In this document: piece after piece, positions 26,615 to 34,723 of the stretch
How positions within the stretch are numbered: position 1 is the stretch's first letter
Layout of the letters: every line of letters starts with the position of its first letter
Source: JBBRMY01 sp038230595
GTDB taxonomy: Bacteria > Bacteroidota > Ignavibacteria > Tepidaquicellales > Tepidaquicellaceae
Assembly: GCA_038230595.1 (NCBI GenBank)
Contig: JBBRMY010000006.1
Location: 1-54,548 of the forward strand
DNA: 54,548 nucleotides
Direction: 5' to 3'
Notes under the pieces: model-generated
Databases searched by the model: none
Seen by the model: the letters and a program-made list of their open reading frames with translations, nothing else
Told to the model about the DNA's origin: nothing
Translations under genes and position numbers: made by a program

Positions 26615-28864
26615 ATGATCTTTGATATTGACCTTATTAAAAAAGTTTACGGAGAGTTCTCTTCGAAGACTGATGCCGCAAGAAAGTTCCTTAACAGACC
26701 TTTATGCTATGCAGAGAAAATATTATATACGCATTTATTCAATCCGGTTTCAAGAGAATATCATAAAGGAAAAGATTTTGTTGATTTCAGACCTGACCGA
26801 GTTGCAATGCAGGATGCAACTGCTCAGATGGCATTGCTTCAATTCATGACTGCTGGGATTCCGAAAGTTGCAGTTCCTTCAACAGTTCACTGTGATCACT
26901 TGATACAGGCTGAAGTTGGCTCTGAAAAAGATCTTCTGAAAGCATTCGATGAAAATGCTGAAGTTTATAATTTCCTTTCAAGCGTTTCTAATAAATACGG
27001 ATTAGGTTTCTGGAAGCCCGGTGCCGGAATTATTCACCAGGTAGTACTTGAAAATTATGCTTTCCCGGGTGGAATGATGATCGGTACGGATTCTCATACT
27101 CCAAATGCAGGAGGTCTTGGAATGATCGCCATTGGTGTCGGAGGAGCTGATGCAGTTGACGTTATGTCAGGAATGCCATGGGAATTAAAATATCCAAAGT
27201 TTATTGGAGTAAAATTAACAGGTAAACTTAAAGGATGGACATCTCCTAAAGATGTTATTTTAAAGCTTGCAGGAATTTTAACTGTTAAAGGCGGTACAGG
27301 CTATATCGTAGAATATTTTGGTGAAGGTACAGAATCAATTTCATGTACAGGTAAAGGAACAATATGTAATATGGGAGCTGAGATCGGCGCAACTACTTCC
27401 CTCTTCCCATATGACAGAAGAATGTCGGATTATTTAAAAGCTACAGGCAGAGACGAAATAGCTAATTTAGCAGATGGAATTAAAGAGCATTTGAAAGCTG
27501 ACGAAGGCAGTGAAGGATGTTATGATCAGATAATTGAGATCGATCTTTCAACTTTAGAGCCACATATAAACGGTCCATTCACTCCTGATCTTGCATGGCC
27601 TGTTTCTGAATTTGCAGCAGCAGTAAAAAAGAATGGTTATCCGGAACAATTAAAAGTTGCATTGATCGGAAGCTGTACAAATTCTTCTTATGAAGATATG
27701 GAAAGATCTGCATCAGTTGCAAAGCAGGCTTTGGAAAAAGGAATTAAAGCTGTATCAGAATTTACTATCACACCCGGTTCAGAGCAGATACATGCTACAA
27801 TTAAAAGAGACGGACAGCTTGAGACATTTGAAAAAGTTGGAGGATTAGTTCTTGCAAATGCCTGCGGTCCATGCATTGGACAATGGAAAAGACATGATGT
27901 AAAAGACGGAGAAAGAAATTCAATACTTACTTCTTATAATAGAAATTTTTCAAAGAGAAATGACGGCAACTCTGCAACACATGCCTTTGTAGCTTCGCCT
28001 GAAATTGTTACAGCCTTTGCAATGGCAGGAACATTATTGTTTAATCCTTTAACTGACAGGCTTCTTAATTCAGAAGGAGCAGAAGTTATGCTTGATGTTC
28101 CTACGGGAAATGAACTGCCGGAGCATGGATTTTTAAAAGATGAAGCCGGATTTGAAAAACCAGCAGAGGACGGAAGCAATGTTCATATTATGGTTGATCC
28201 TGCAAGCAGCAGGCTTCAGCTGCTCGAACCATTCAAAGCTCCTAATAAGGCTAAAGATTTTAAAGATCTCAGAGTACTGATAAAAACAAAAGGTAAATGC
28301 ACGACCGATCATATTTCTATGGCAGGTGCATGGCTTAAATTCAGAGGACACCTTGATAATATTTCCAATAACATGCTTATTGGCGCATTGAATACATATA
28401 ATGAAAAAGCTAATACAGTACTTAATCTTGAAACCGGGAGCTATGATGAAGTCCCGAAAGTTGCAAGATATTACAAAGCGAATAACTTAGGATGGGTTGT
28501 TTTCGGTGAAGACAACTACGGAGAAGGCTCTTCCAGAGAGCATGCTGCTATGGAGCCGAGATTTCTTGGAGGCAGAGCGATCATCGTAAAATCATTTGCC
28601 AGAATTCACGAAACGAATCTGAAAAAGCAAGGAATGCTGCCACTTACATTTAATGATCCGGCAGATTATGATAAAGTTCAGGAATGCGATATGATTGATA
28701 TTGATCTGTCAAAATTTGCTCCTGAAATACCACTAATCATGACCTTAAAACATAAAGATGGCACTTCAGATAAAATAAAGCTTAATCAGACTTTCAATGC
28801 CCAGCAAATCGACTGGTTTAACGCCGGAAGTGCTTTAAATTTAATGGGTAAATCGGTAAAATAA
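26615..28864 (+). CDS. acnA: Aconitate hydratase
   Basis: The 749-residue TCA-cycle enzyme interconverts citrate and isocitrate. The 4Fe-4S ligands are the Cys in GSCTNSSYEDM (about 352-362) and the two in NACGPCIG (about 418-425). TDSHTPNAGGLGM (about 157-169) and the swivel-domain motif GEDNYGEGSSREHAAMEPR (about 627-645) complete the active site. Its length and order match the mitochondrial-like aconitase common in Bacteroidota rather than the about 890-residue AcnA of enterics, so the symbol is only approximate. It stands alone with a strong ribosome-binding site. Confidence 0.96.
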   Translation: MIFDIDLIKKVYGEFSSKTDAARKFLNRPLCYAEKILYTHLFNPVSREYHKGKDFVDFRPDRVAMQDATAQMALLQFMTAGIPKVAVPSTVHCDHLIQAEVGSEKDLLKAFDENAEVYNFLSSVSNKYGLGFWKPGAGIIHQVVLENYAFPGGMMIGTDSHTPNAGGLGMIAIGVGGADAVDVMSGMPWELKYPKFIGVKLTGKLKGWTSPKDVILKLAGILTVKGGTGYIVEYFGEGTESISCTGKGTICNMGAEIGATTSLFPYDRRMSDYLKATGRDEIANLADGIKEHLKADEGSEGCYDQIIEIDLSTLEPHINGPFTPDLAWPVSEFAAAVKKNGYPEQLKVALIGSCTNSSYEDMERSASVAKQALEKGIKAVSEFTITPGSEQIHATIKRDGQLETFEKVGGLVLANACGPCIGQWKRHDVKDGERNSILTSYNRNFSKRNDGNSATHAFVASPEIVTAFAMAGTLLFNPLTDRLLNSEGAEVMLDVPTGNELPEHGFLKDEAGFEKPAEDGSNVHIMVDPASSRLQLLEPFKAPNKAKDFKDLRVLIKTKGKCTTDHISMAGAWLKFRGHLDNISNNMLIGALNTYNEKANTVLNLETGSYDEVPKVARYYKANNLGWVVFGEDNYGEGSSREHAAMEPRFLGGRAIIVKSFARIHETNLKKQGMLPLTFNDPADYDKVQECDMIDIDLSKFAPEIPLIMTLKHKDGTSDKIKLNQTFNAQQIDWFNAGSALNLMGKSVK

Positions 28865-28930
28865 GCTGGTTTTAAAAAAGTTATACAATTATCGGAATTT
28901 TTTTAATATATTGAATATTATCTTAACATT

Positions 28931-29686
28931 GTGATAAAAACAGTTATACTGTTCTTTATAGTTTTATTATTTAATACTTGCACTGCACAAAGTCAAAATA
29001 ATATTATTTCTTTAACTTCAGAATGGAATGAAGTTGACAGTCTTATAACTATCAAAACCATTGATAAGGATTCAGCTGTTGAAAAAATATTCAGGTTAAG
29101 CAGCAGGTTAAAGAAAATATTAAGAAAAGATCCGAAAGTAAATAAAGCTGAGTTTAGTTTTCCCCTCCAAAACTACGGCCTGATTGATTCGATCAGATTC
29201 TTTAAAGATGGTTTAGATTATATTGATGAAGATTATGATTATTTCCAGGGTAGTAATTCTATAGGGCATCCTGCCCATGACATAATTATCAATGATAAGG
29301 ACAAGGATCTGAAAGATGATATAACCGGTCAGCCTGTTGATGTTGTCAGTGTATGCGATGGAATAGTTATAGCAGTAAATACATCTTGGCAGCCCGGAAG
29401 TAATTTAAGAGGCGGAAAATACGTAAAAATATTTGATCCTGCTCGGAATGGATTTTATTATTATTCGCACCTGTCACAGGTGAATGTTTTCCCCGGAACA
29501 ATTTTAAAAAGCGGTGATAAAATAGGCGAAGTAGGAAGAACAGGAAGACGAGCAATTCTGAAAGAAGGCAGCACCCATCTTCACATTGGATTTCTCAGAT
29601 TAAATGATGGTTATCCGGAGCCCGAAGAAATAATATCAGATCTAAGAAGTTCATATGACAAAAAAAAACTAATAAGAGCCCGATAA
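28931..29686 (+). CDS. M23 family metallopeptidase (LytM-like)
   Basis: This 251-residue protein starts at GTG with a lipoprotein-type signal (VLLFNTC, Cys17), so it is probably membrane-anchored in the periplasm. The M23 zinc motifs are H113-x-x-x-D117 in GHPAHD, His180 in YYYSHL, and H216-x-H218 in STHLHIG, so the enzyme looks catalytically intact. VVSVCDGIVIAVN and GGKYVKIFDP are the family's beta core. M23 enzymes cleave peptidoglycan cross-links, but the asparagine/aspartate-rich insert (NDKDKDLKDDITGQ) is atypical. The next gene begins one base after its stop, so the two are likely cotranscribed. Confidence 0.88.
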   Translation: MIKTVILFFIVLLFNTCTAQSQNNIISLTSEWNEVDSLITIKTIDKDSAVEKIFRLSSRLKKILRKDPKVNKAEFSFPLQNYGLIDSIRFFKDGLDYIDEDYDYFQGSNSIGHPAHDIIINDKDKDLKDDITGQPVDVVSVCDGIVIAVNTSWQPGSNLRGGKYVKIFDPARNGFYYYSHLSQVNVFPGTILKSGDKIGEVGRTGRRAILKEGSTHLHIGFLRLNDGYPEPEEIISDLRSSYDKKKLIRAR

Positions 29687-30496
29687 ATGGAAAAATTAAA
29701 AGAATTAAATAAGCAGAATTTTACTGACGAGCGGAAATATATTCATAAGATAGCTTTAATGATGGGAGATATAAGAGAAAACCTTACAACCCCTGAAGCT
29801 GACTGGTCGCATATTACGCTTGAAGCATACGATAACGGGATCCGTACTCCGGAAATGACAGGACCCATAAACAGAATAACTTACAATATTATTGATAATG
29901 ATCTTTCCTTCTATTATGGATTAAAGATACAGACAATAAATTTATCCGGCTTAAGCTCTAATGAGATCCATGAAATGCTGTCTGACCAGCTTCAAAAGTA
30001 TAATATTGTTCTAAAAAAATATCCGGAATATAATAATGAAATAATTAATAAGCTTGATAGAGCCAGGGCTAATTTTGTTAACCAGTCTTGTTTTTTTGAT
30101 GGAGTTCTCAAAAAATTCCATTCTTCGATCTCAACAGGAGAAAAGACTCCTGTTCACTTATGGCCTCATGGCTTTGATGATTCTTTTATTTGGAAAAGCG
30201 GTAAAAAAGTAAATGGCGAAGAAGTGCAATTAGGAATAGGTATTTCATTCGGAGATAAATATTATGATCTGCCATATGTATATTTAACTGTTAATCCGTC
30301 AAATCCAAGGATCAGAAATATTATGGCACCAAGAGGTCACTTCCATGATGAAGGATGGGAAGGATTTGTACTTCATTATGCAGATATTCAGAAAGAGAGA
30401 ACTGCTGAAGAACAGGAAAAGGTAACTATGGATTTCCTAAATTCAGTATTTCAGAAAGTCACTGAAGAATTGAAAATGCAGCCGGCAACAACATAA
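29687..30496 (+). CDS. Uncharacterised protein resembling DUF5996
   Basis: The 269-residue soluble protein has no signal peptide. Visible features are RENLTTPEADWSHITLEAYDNGIRTPEM near residues 30-57, TPVHLWPHGFDDSFIW near 154-169, GISFGDKYYDLPYVYLTVNP near 185-204 and GHFHDEGWEGFVL near 217-229. The order of a substrate-like T-x-G segment, a P-V-H-x-W...F-D motif and a late Y-x-Y-x-x-P stretch reminds me of DUF5996, but I cannot verify the match. No function is known for that family. It follows the M23 gene with no gap (TAA then ATG), and a strong terminator closes the unit. Confidence 0.55.
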   Translation: MEKLKELNKQNFTDERKYIHKIALMMGDIRENLTTPEADWSHITLEAYDNGIRTPEMTGPINRITYNIIDNDLSFYYGLKIQTINLSGLSSNEIHEMLSDQLQKYNIVLKKYPEYNNEIINKLDRARANFVNQSCFFDGVLKKFHSSISTGEKTPVHLWPHGFDDSFIWKSGKKVNGEEVQLGIGISFGDKYYDLPYVYLTVNPSNPRIRNIMAPRGHFHDEGWEGFVLHYADIQKERTAEEQEKVTMDFLNSVFQKVTEELKMQPATT

Positions 30497-30517
30497 TTAA
30501 ATTTTAATTTTTTAAAT

Positions 30518-30559
30518 AAAAAATGCCTTATTATCAAAAATAATAAGGCATTTTTTTTT
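30518..30559. terminator. Strong bidirectional terminator
   Basis: AAATGCCTTATTA pairs perfectly with TAATAAGGCATTT around TCAAAAA and is followed by a run of nine T's, with an A-run on the opposite side. It lies between the DUF5996-like gene (forward) and the LolA-like gene (reverse) and can serve both. Confidence 0.9.
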
Positions 30560-30574
30560 GTAACTTTTAAAATA

Positions 30575-31306
30575 TTATTTTCCCGGAGCTGTAAACATAG
30601 CATCTTCCAAAAATGGATTTATTTCTACATTTGTAACTTTCAAAGTCAGCTCTTTTCCCATTGGATTATTATCCTGCATCACAACTACTTTGTCCGCTAT
30701 CATTGTTCCGTTAAAATTTTTATATGACAAATATCTAACATCATTATTATTTTCAGACCCATTTTGCATATTCTTATAAGTTAGTCTGTATGGCAGGTAT
30801 GTTTTTGTATTTAAGTAATAAAAATTTTCATTGCCGGCTTTTGTGGTAATTTTCAGCTTATAAGTATCTATAGAATCTACTTTTTCTTTTCCGACTAATT
30901 CTACTTTGCTTCCTTTATCAATATAATTTACCAGCACAGGTTCAAAATCAGCCTGTAACTTTGCATTTGCTGATTGCTCATCGGTGCCTAATTGCAGATC
31001 GGTTTTTCCTTCAAATGGATTATTCGAATATGAATTTGTTCCGTCAAACAGCTGAACTATCTGCTGTCCCATTGCATCAATTTCAGTTCTGATAATATTA
31101 GGTCTTTTAGTATATCTGATAAAATTCAGATCTCCCTGATGTATAGAAACAGTTCCTGTTTGTTTCATAGTAGAAATCGTGCCGAACTTATCCATTCCTG
31201 AAGCCTTCATATATTTTGAAATAACTTCATCTGCTGTTTGTGCAATAGTAAATTTTGATAGTGATATCATCATCAATATCATCAATACGATGTATTTTTT
31301 TTTCAT
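30575..31306 (-). CDS. LolA/LolB-fold outer-membrane lipoprotein-sorting protein
   Basis: This 243-residue exported protein has a signal peptide (about 1-22) and TADEVISKYMKASGMDKFGTISTMKQTGTVSI, then RTEIDAMGQQIVQLFDGTNSYSNNPF, KVELVGKEKVDSIDTYKLKI and YYLNTKTYLPYRLTYKN, the pattern of DUF-type outer-membrane lipoprotein-sorting proteins related to LolA. It is a different subfamily from the lolA gene in this window. It might carry lipids or lipoproteins, or be a general lipid-binding periplasmic protein. It lies 22 bp downstream of the K+ channel gene on the same strand and may share its transcript. Confidence 0.7.
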   Translation of the reverse strand: MKKKYIVLMILMMISLSKFTIAQTADEVISKYMKASGMDKFGTISTMKQTGTVSIHQGDLNFIRYTKRPNIIRTEIDAMGQQIVQLFDGTNSYSNNPFEGKTDLQLGTDEQSANAKLQADFEPVLVNYIDKGSKVELVGKEKVDSIDTYKLKITTKAGNENFYYLNTKTYLPYRLTYKNMQNGSENNNDVRYLSYKNFNGTMIADKVVVMQDNNPMGKELTLKVTNVEINPFLEDAMFTAPGK

Positions 31307-31328
31307 CTTTTTTATTTTGGGGTTTATT

Positions 31329-32285
31329 TTATTTTTGTTTATAATGATTTATTTTGTTGAGCTCCAGAACCGCTCCATCTGATGTAAGCTGATACATTGG
31401 TTCAAAATCAGCGTTCCATATTACATCATAGTACTTATACGACGATCTTGAGTGAATTGTTTGCGAAAAAGCATCATCAAATGCTTTTATAAGAATAATA
31501 AATTCCGGATCCCTTCTGTCAAACTCTTCTTTCGTCATTTCAAAGAATGGACTTTCATTGTTGATCGGATGAACTATGGTCCAACTGAGAGCTAAAAAGT
31601 TAATTTTTGAATATTCCAGATCAAGTATATAAAATCGTTTTTTGTCCGATTCTGCATCATTCATTGACAAAACAAGTCTGGCTTCTACTTCAATTAGTTG
31701 ATTTTTTCTGCCGTTTGTTATTCTGAATTTCAGGCTTTGTCCATCCTTGAATGGAGAATGAAGCATATTTCTACTGTAAATTATTTTCGCGACCGGTCTT
31801 GAAAATCTTCCATAAACTAATCCGGTTGCCAGCGCAAATCCTAAAAGCCCAAGGACAGATTCAAACGCAGCAACCAGGCTTGCCGGATATGTTTCCGGCG
31901 CAATTTTTCCATATCCCACAGTTGTAATTGTCTGTGCGCTGAAAAAGAATGCATCGAGAAATCTATAGTTAAAGCTTTTCCCTGCCATTCCTGTTAATGG
32001 TGAATCACCTATCTGAACATAAATGAATGCAAAAATTATGTTTTCCGCAAAGTAGACAAGGAGAACAACCAGAAGAAATTTTAACCAGGACATTGTGATA
32101 AGCTGATTATAGACGTGGAGATTCTCAAAGAAGGATATTCCTGTTCTTTTCAGATTAAAATTTCCGGATTGATCTAAAAGCCTTTGTCCGGTTTTACCTG
32201 AACTAAAGCCGGTATCTATCACTTCATCTTCTGCAATATCTTCTGATCTGCTTTTACCCAATAGAGTTTTATGGTTTTTTAACAT
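31329..32285 (-). CDS. Inward-rectifier potassium channel (KirBac type)
   Basis: I start at the ATG complementary to 32283-32285 (318 residues); the upstream 13 codons add little. Transmembrane helices lie at about 67-90 and 138-160 on either side of a pore loop with the selectivity filter TTVGYG at 121-126. The cytosolic C-terminal half is the Kir immunoglobulin-like domain (LKFRITNGRKNQLIEVEARLVLS, then FYILDLEYSKINFLALSWTIVHPINNESPFF). NESPFF is a conserved Kir element. It would pass K+ across the inner membrane, with gating by lipids or pH by analogy to KirBac1.1. No K+ uptake genes are adjacent. Confidence 0.93.
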   Translation of the reverse strand: MLKNHKTLLGKSRSEDIAEDEVIDTGFSSGKTGQRLLDQSGNFNLKRTGISFFENLHVYNQLITMSWLKFLLVVLLVYFAENIIFAFIYVQIGDSPLTGMAGKSFNYRFLDAFFFSAQTITTVGYGKIAPETYPASLVAAFESVLGLLGFALATGLVYGRFSRPVAKIIYSRNMLHSPFKDGQSLKFRITNGRKNQLIEVEARLVLSMNDAESDKKRFYILDLEYSKINFLALSWTIVHPINNESPFFEMTKEEFDRRDPEFIILIKAFDDAFSQTIHSRSSYKYYDVIWNADFEPMYQLTSDGAVLELNKINHYKQK

Positions 32286-32395
32286 ATTTAAATTTACAAA
32301 GAATGCTCTGAATTTGAAAAGCAATTAGACTTCTGTAACAAATGAAACTTTAAACTCATCATGTATATTATAGATAGTAAATGTTTTTAATGATT

Positions 32396-32400
32396 GGAGG
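32396..32400 (+). promoter_or_regulatory. Shine-Dalgarno that fixes the start of the small membrane protein
   Basis: GGAGG lies 5 bases before the ATG at 32406. A TTG at 32394 in the same frame overlaps this motif and is therefore not the likely start. Confidence 0.75.
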
Positions 32401-32405
32401 TTACA

Positions 32406-32759
32406 ATGGCTACAGTTTTTACAGCTTTAGTGATTTTCGGAATTGCTGTTATCTTAGGTTTAACACTTTTATTTCTTATTTTCAAACATAGGCGTGTGCC
32501 GGCAAGACTCTTATTGATCGATGGCGCTTTAGCAACACTGGGTATTTTATTGCTTGCTGTCTATACATTCTCCCGAACTCCCGGACCGATCGAAAGTCTT
32601 GTAATATTAATTATCGCAACTGTTATTGGTGCCTTAATGGGATATAAAAGCCTTTCGGGCAAAAGCTTTTCAAAATGGCTGGCTGTTGGGCATGAAGTTA
32701 TGCTTGTTACCGGATTTTTATTTCTGTTATCATTTATACTTGGCTGGATGAATCCGTAA
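32406..32759 (+). CDS. Small four-helix membrane protein of unknown function
   Basis: This 117-residue protein starts at the ATG after GGAGG. Four hydrophobic segments are visible at about 3-23, 35-52, 62-81 and 94-114, separated by short polar loops (KHRRVPAR, FSRTPG, KSLSGKSFSKW). I do not recognise a named family, though small membrane proteins of this layout often lie near transporters or channels. It is divergent from the K+ channel gene, 120 bp away, so a regulatory link is conceivable but not shown. No catalytic residues are evident. Confidence 0.7.
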   Translation: MATVFTALVIFGIAVILGLTLLFLIFKHRRVPARLLLIDGALATLGILLLAVYTFSRTPGPIESLVILIIATVIGALMGYKSLSGKSFSKWLAVGHEVMLVTGFLFLLSFILGWMNP

Positions 32760-32773
32760 GCAAATTCGCAGCC

Positions 32774-32817
32774 GTTGATTTTTAGTTCCGAACTATTGAA
32801 ACGTTACCAATTACAAC
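32774..32817. repeat. Degenerate GTTGGTG-family palindrome next to a truncated gene
   Basis: The sequence aligns base for base with the element at 33974 (GTTG...TAGTTCCGA...GAAACGTTACCAA) but has lost pairing in several positions. It sits between the small membrane protein gene and the broken GNAT gene, 21 bp from the truncated end. Confidence 0.6.
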
Positions 32818-32838
32818 TTGCGTTGTCATTCCTCTATT

Positions 32839-33105
32839 TCAAAGGTCAACGACACCTTCATTTATATACCAGTTATCTTCTTTATGAACATCAATGGGAT
32901 AGTAAGATATAGAACCAACTAATTTAACATTTTCAACAGCTAAATAACAAAAGGCATCCTTAATTCTCTTAGAAGTCTGATTCTCATCCTGATATGAATC
33001 AATATACATAAACCCCATATCTGAAAGGCGCTTATAAGCTTTGTTTAACAGAATGGTTAGCTCTTTAATTGAGTCATTGTCGTTAATAAGACGGATTTCA
33101 ATCAT
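32839..33105 (-). pseudogene. Truncated GNAT N-acetyltransferase
   Basis: The 88 codons read MIEIRLINDNDSIKELTILLNKAYKRLSDMGFMYIDSYQDENQTSKRI and so on, the N-terminal half of a GNAT domain (strand 1 to strand 4 region, ending VGSISYYPID...WYINEGVVDL). The acetyl-CoA-binding motif A (Q/R-x-x-G-x-G/A), expected directly after the equivalent of GVV-x-F-G-Q-F-A-V, is absent. The frame stops there. The downstream sequence holds a degenerate palindrome and no GNAT remnant I can see. It is thus probably a gene whose 3' half has been lost, not a functional enzyme. Expression cannot be excluded. Confidence 0.65.
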
Positions 33106-33133
33106 TTAAAATCGAGCTGAAATAATTATAAAC

Positions 33134-33168
33134 AAAAAAGGCATGAAAATTATTTTCATGCCTTTTTC
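33134..33168 (-). terminator. Rho-independent terminator of the tRNA-Met gene
   Basis: AGGCATGAAAAT pairs with ATTTTCATGCCT around a 2-nt loop or less, with A- and T-tracts outside. On the reverse strand it starts 4 bases past the tRNA 3' end. Confidence 0.85.
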
Positions 33169-33171
33169 TAG

Positions 33172-33244
<73 letters not shown>

Positions 33245-33336
33245 ATATATTATAATATAGTCAAAATATATTTTTTGTTCAATGGATGAATTCAGTTACT
33301 TATCAAATAATGAAAAAATATTTAGTAAAACTTACA

Positions 33337-33843
33337 TTATCTCGATAAAGTTGATTCTATCAATGACGGCAAAGTTTTGTTAGCGGGATGACCGGTAAAT
33401 ACCACTTTTCCACTCCCATCTACTAGAAAGCAAACCGGCAGTCGGAAATTATCACCTCCGCCTGTATCCCATCCTTTTTCCATAGAAAGATCCGGATCAT
33501 ATGCGACTGTGTATTCCATAGCGTCTCCATTTTTTTTCATCCAATCCAGAAGAAATGCTCTATCTTTAGTTTCGTGTGTTGCAACTCCTATCACAATTAA
33601 TCCCTGATCTTTATACTTTTTTTGAATTTCACTGAGATGAGGAATATTATCAATACATGGATGGCACCATGTTCCCCAGAATTCAATCAGATAAACAGTT
33701 CCGGACTTAAATTCAGTTACTGCATTACCTTTGAGCCACTCATCAACTGTGATCGCAGGTGCTGTATCTCCGACTTTTGCCTGGCTAAAGCCAAATGAAC
33801 TTACAAATAGGAAAAAGCAAAAGATGAAAAATATTCTTAACAT
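33337..33843 (-). CDS. TlpA-like thioredoxin family protein
   Basis: The 168-residue exported protein has a signal peptide (about 1-20) and then VGDTAPAITVDEWLKG, GTVYLIEFWGTWCHPCIDNIPHLSEI (about 47-72), where the redox pair is C-H-P-C, and VIGVATHE. LPVCFLVDGSGKVVFTGHP contains the cis-proline-like segment. It is a periplasmic thiol oxidoreductase of the TlpA/ResA type, which often reduces apocytochrome c or rescues oxidised proteins; which role applies here is not clear. The 1.1 kb upstream has no convincing protein gene. Confidence 0.9.
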   Translation of the reverse strand: MLRIFFIFCFFLFVSSFGFSQAKVGDTAPAITVDEWLKGNAVTEFKSGTVYLIEFWGTWCHPCIDNIPHLSEIQKKYKDQGLIVIGVATHETKDRAFLLDWMKKNGDAMEYTVAYDPDLSMEKGWDTGGGDNFRLPVCFLVDGSGKVVFTGHPANKTLPSLIESTLSR

Positions 33844-33973
33844 ATTTTGATTTTAGATTGATATATATCACTTTACGTATAATGGTTCGTTTTGTTAAGT
33901 ATTATCCTGTATGATTTTTCAGGATGCCATCAATTGACATAACAAAATCACTCGGCTGTTGCCCCCACTCGCC

Positions 33974-34018
33974 GCTGTTGGTGTTTGAGTTCCGATTTAT
34001 CGGAACGTCACCAACAGC
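33974..34018. repeat. GTTGGTG-family palindrome (copy B1)
   Basis: This 45-nt palindrome has outer arms GCTGTTGGTG / CACCAACAGC (one short unpaired spacer each) and inner arms TTCCGAT / ATCGGAA around TT. An inverted near-identical copy lies 640 bp to the right. Similarity extends a few bases outside the arms (CATCC on one side). Confidence 0.85.
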
Positions 34019-34079
34019 CATCCAGCATTGCCATTTCAAAATACTTCCTGATTGATCTTATTAATTATTTTTAAAGACC

Positions 34080-34109
34080 GACCTTGCAGGGAAAAGAACC
34101 TGCCAGGTC
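34080..34109. repeat. CCTGACAGG-family palindrome (variant copy 3)
   Basis: GACCTTGCAGG pairs with CCTGCCAGGTC around GAAAAGAA. Relative to the common version, one A-T pair has become G-C on both arms, a compensatory change, and one other pair is mismatched. Confidence 0.8.
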
Positions 34110-34150
34110 AAATTGATGTCGTTTGGTAATTTTTAAAAAAAACAGAAATC

Positions 34151-34176
34151 CCATGAGCTGTTGGAGAGCTATGGGT
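34151..34176. other. Hairpin upstream of the 33-codon ORF
   Basis: CCCAT pairs with ATGGG and AGCT with AGCT around GTTGG, with a small bulge. It lies 34 bases before the ATG of the short ORF. It could be a transcription or RNA-processing signal, or simply another intergenic hairpin. Confidence 0.4.
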
Positions 34177-34210
34177 TAATACAAAAACTAATATTTAAAT
34201 TTTATTTCAG

Positions 34211-34312
34211 ATGACAGAAAATAACAATAAAAAAATATTTGTTACCCCCGTACCCTTATTCATTAAAAAGGGTGAAACAGAAATTGTATTTATCATATTA
34301 AGCCTCCGTTAA
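34211..34312 (+). CDS. Possible 33-residue leader peptide ORF
   Basis: The ATG at 34211 opens 33 codons: MTENNNKKIFVTPVPLF, then IKKGETEIVFIILSLR, and TAA at 34310-34312. It has no Shine-Dalgarno, no recognisable domain and no homologue that I know. What makes it worth listing is position: the final codons AGC CTC CGT and the stop fall in the 5' arm of the first stem of the candidate RNA, so a translating ribosome would block that stem. It is listed as a hypothesis, not an established gene. Confidence 0.25.
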   Translation: MTENNNKKIFVTPVPLFIKKGETEIVFIILSLR

Positions 34313-34447
34313 ATTTGTAAAGTCCCTGTTACCACAGTCGGACTAATTAAGTGACAGACAACCGGTCTGCAAGCGGGATCTTTGAAATCGCGACCCGCGA
34401 CCGCACCGGCATGTTCAGTTCATGAAGTTTAATGCCGATCCGAGGGG
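34300..34447 (+). ncRNA. Candidate structured RNA of unknown class
   Basis: A GC-rich island in AT-rich DNA can fold as follows. P1: CCTC (34303-34306) with GAGG (34442-34445). P2: AGTCC-CTGT (34321-34329) with ACAG (34334-34337) and GGACT (34340-34344) around TACC. P3: CCGGT (34362-34366) with ACCGG (34405-34409), enclosing GCGGG (34373-34377) with CCCGC (34394-34398). P4: GGCAT (34408-34412) with ATGCC (34432-34436). P3 and P4 share the two G's at 34408-34409, so both cannot form fully. I compared it by eye with FMN, cobalamin, TPP, SAM, c-di-GMP and Moco riboswitches, RNase P, SRP, tmRNA and 6S and found no convincing match. The strand is chosen from the stem order only. Confidence 0.45.
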
Positions 34448-34657
34448 AATAAAATATTTATATTATTTTATTGTTACCGGGAAACCAAGTTTAAAATGGA
34501 ATCCATATTTTTTAAGGTGAAGCTTTAGTTTTTATTTTATTACATACAAAAATGCGAAGAAAAATAGAGTGGAGGTTAAAAATTGATATAGGAGCTATAC
34601 TGATCTTTATTTTTATAAGGAGTTATTGATGTGTTTTTAGTTTGGAACTGTAGGATG

Positions 34658-34702
34658 GCTGTTGGTGACGTTCCGATAAATCAGAACTAAAACACCAACA
34701 GC
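34658..34702. repeat. GTTGGTG-family palindrome (copy B2, inverted)
   Basis: This 45-nt element is the reverse complement of the copy at 33974 with three or so substitutions, including the same inner TTCCGATAAAT core and CATCC extension. Together the two copies bracket a 639-bp segment. Confidence 0.85.
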
Positions 34703-34723
34703 GGAGAGAGGGAAAACAGAGGA

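Noticed and set aside
34313..34447. FMN or cobalamin riboswitch
   Set aside because: The GCGACCCGCGACCG stretch and a closing P1 recall these classes, but the conserved FMN segments (CCGAC...AGTC-GGATG) and the B12 box are absent, and no riboflavin or cobalamin gene follows.
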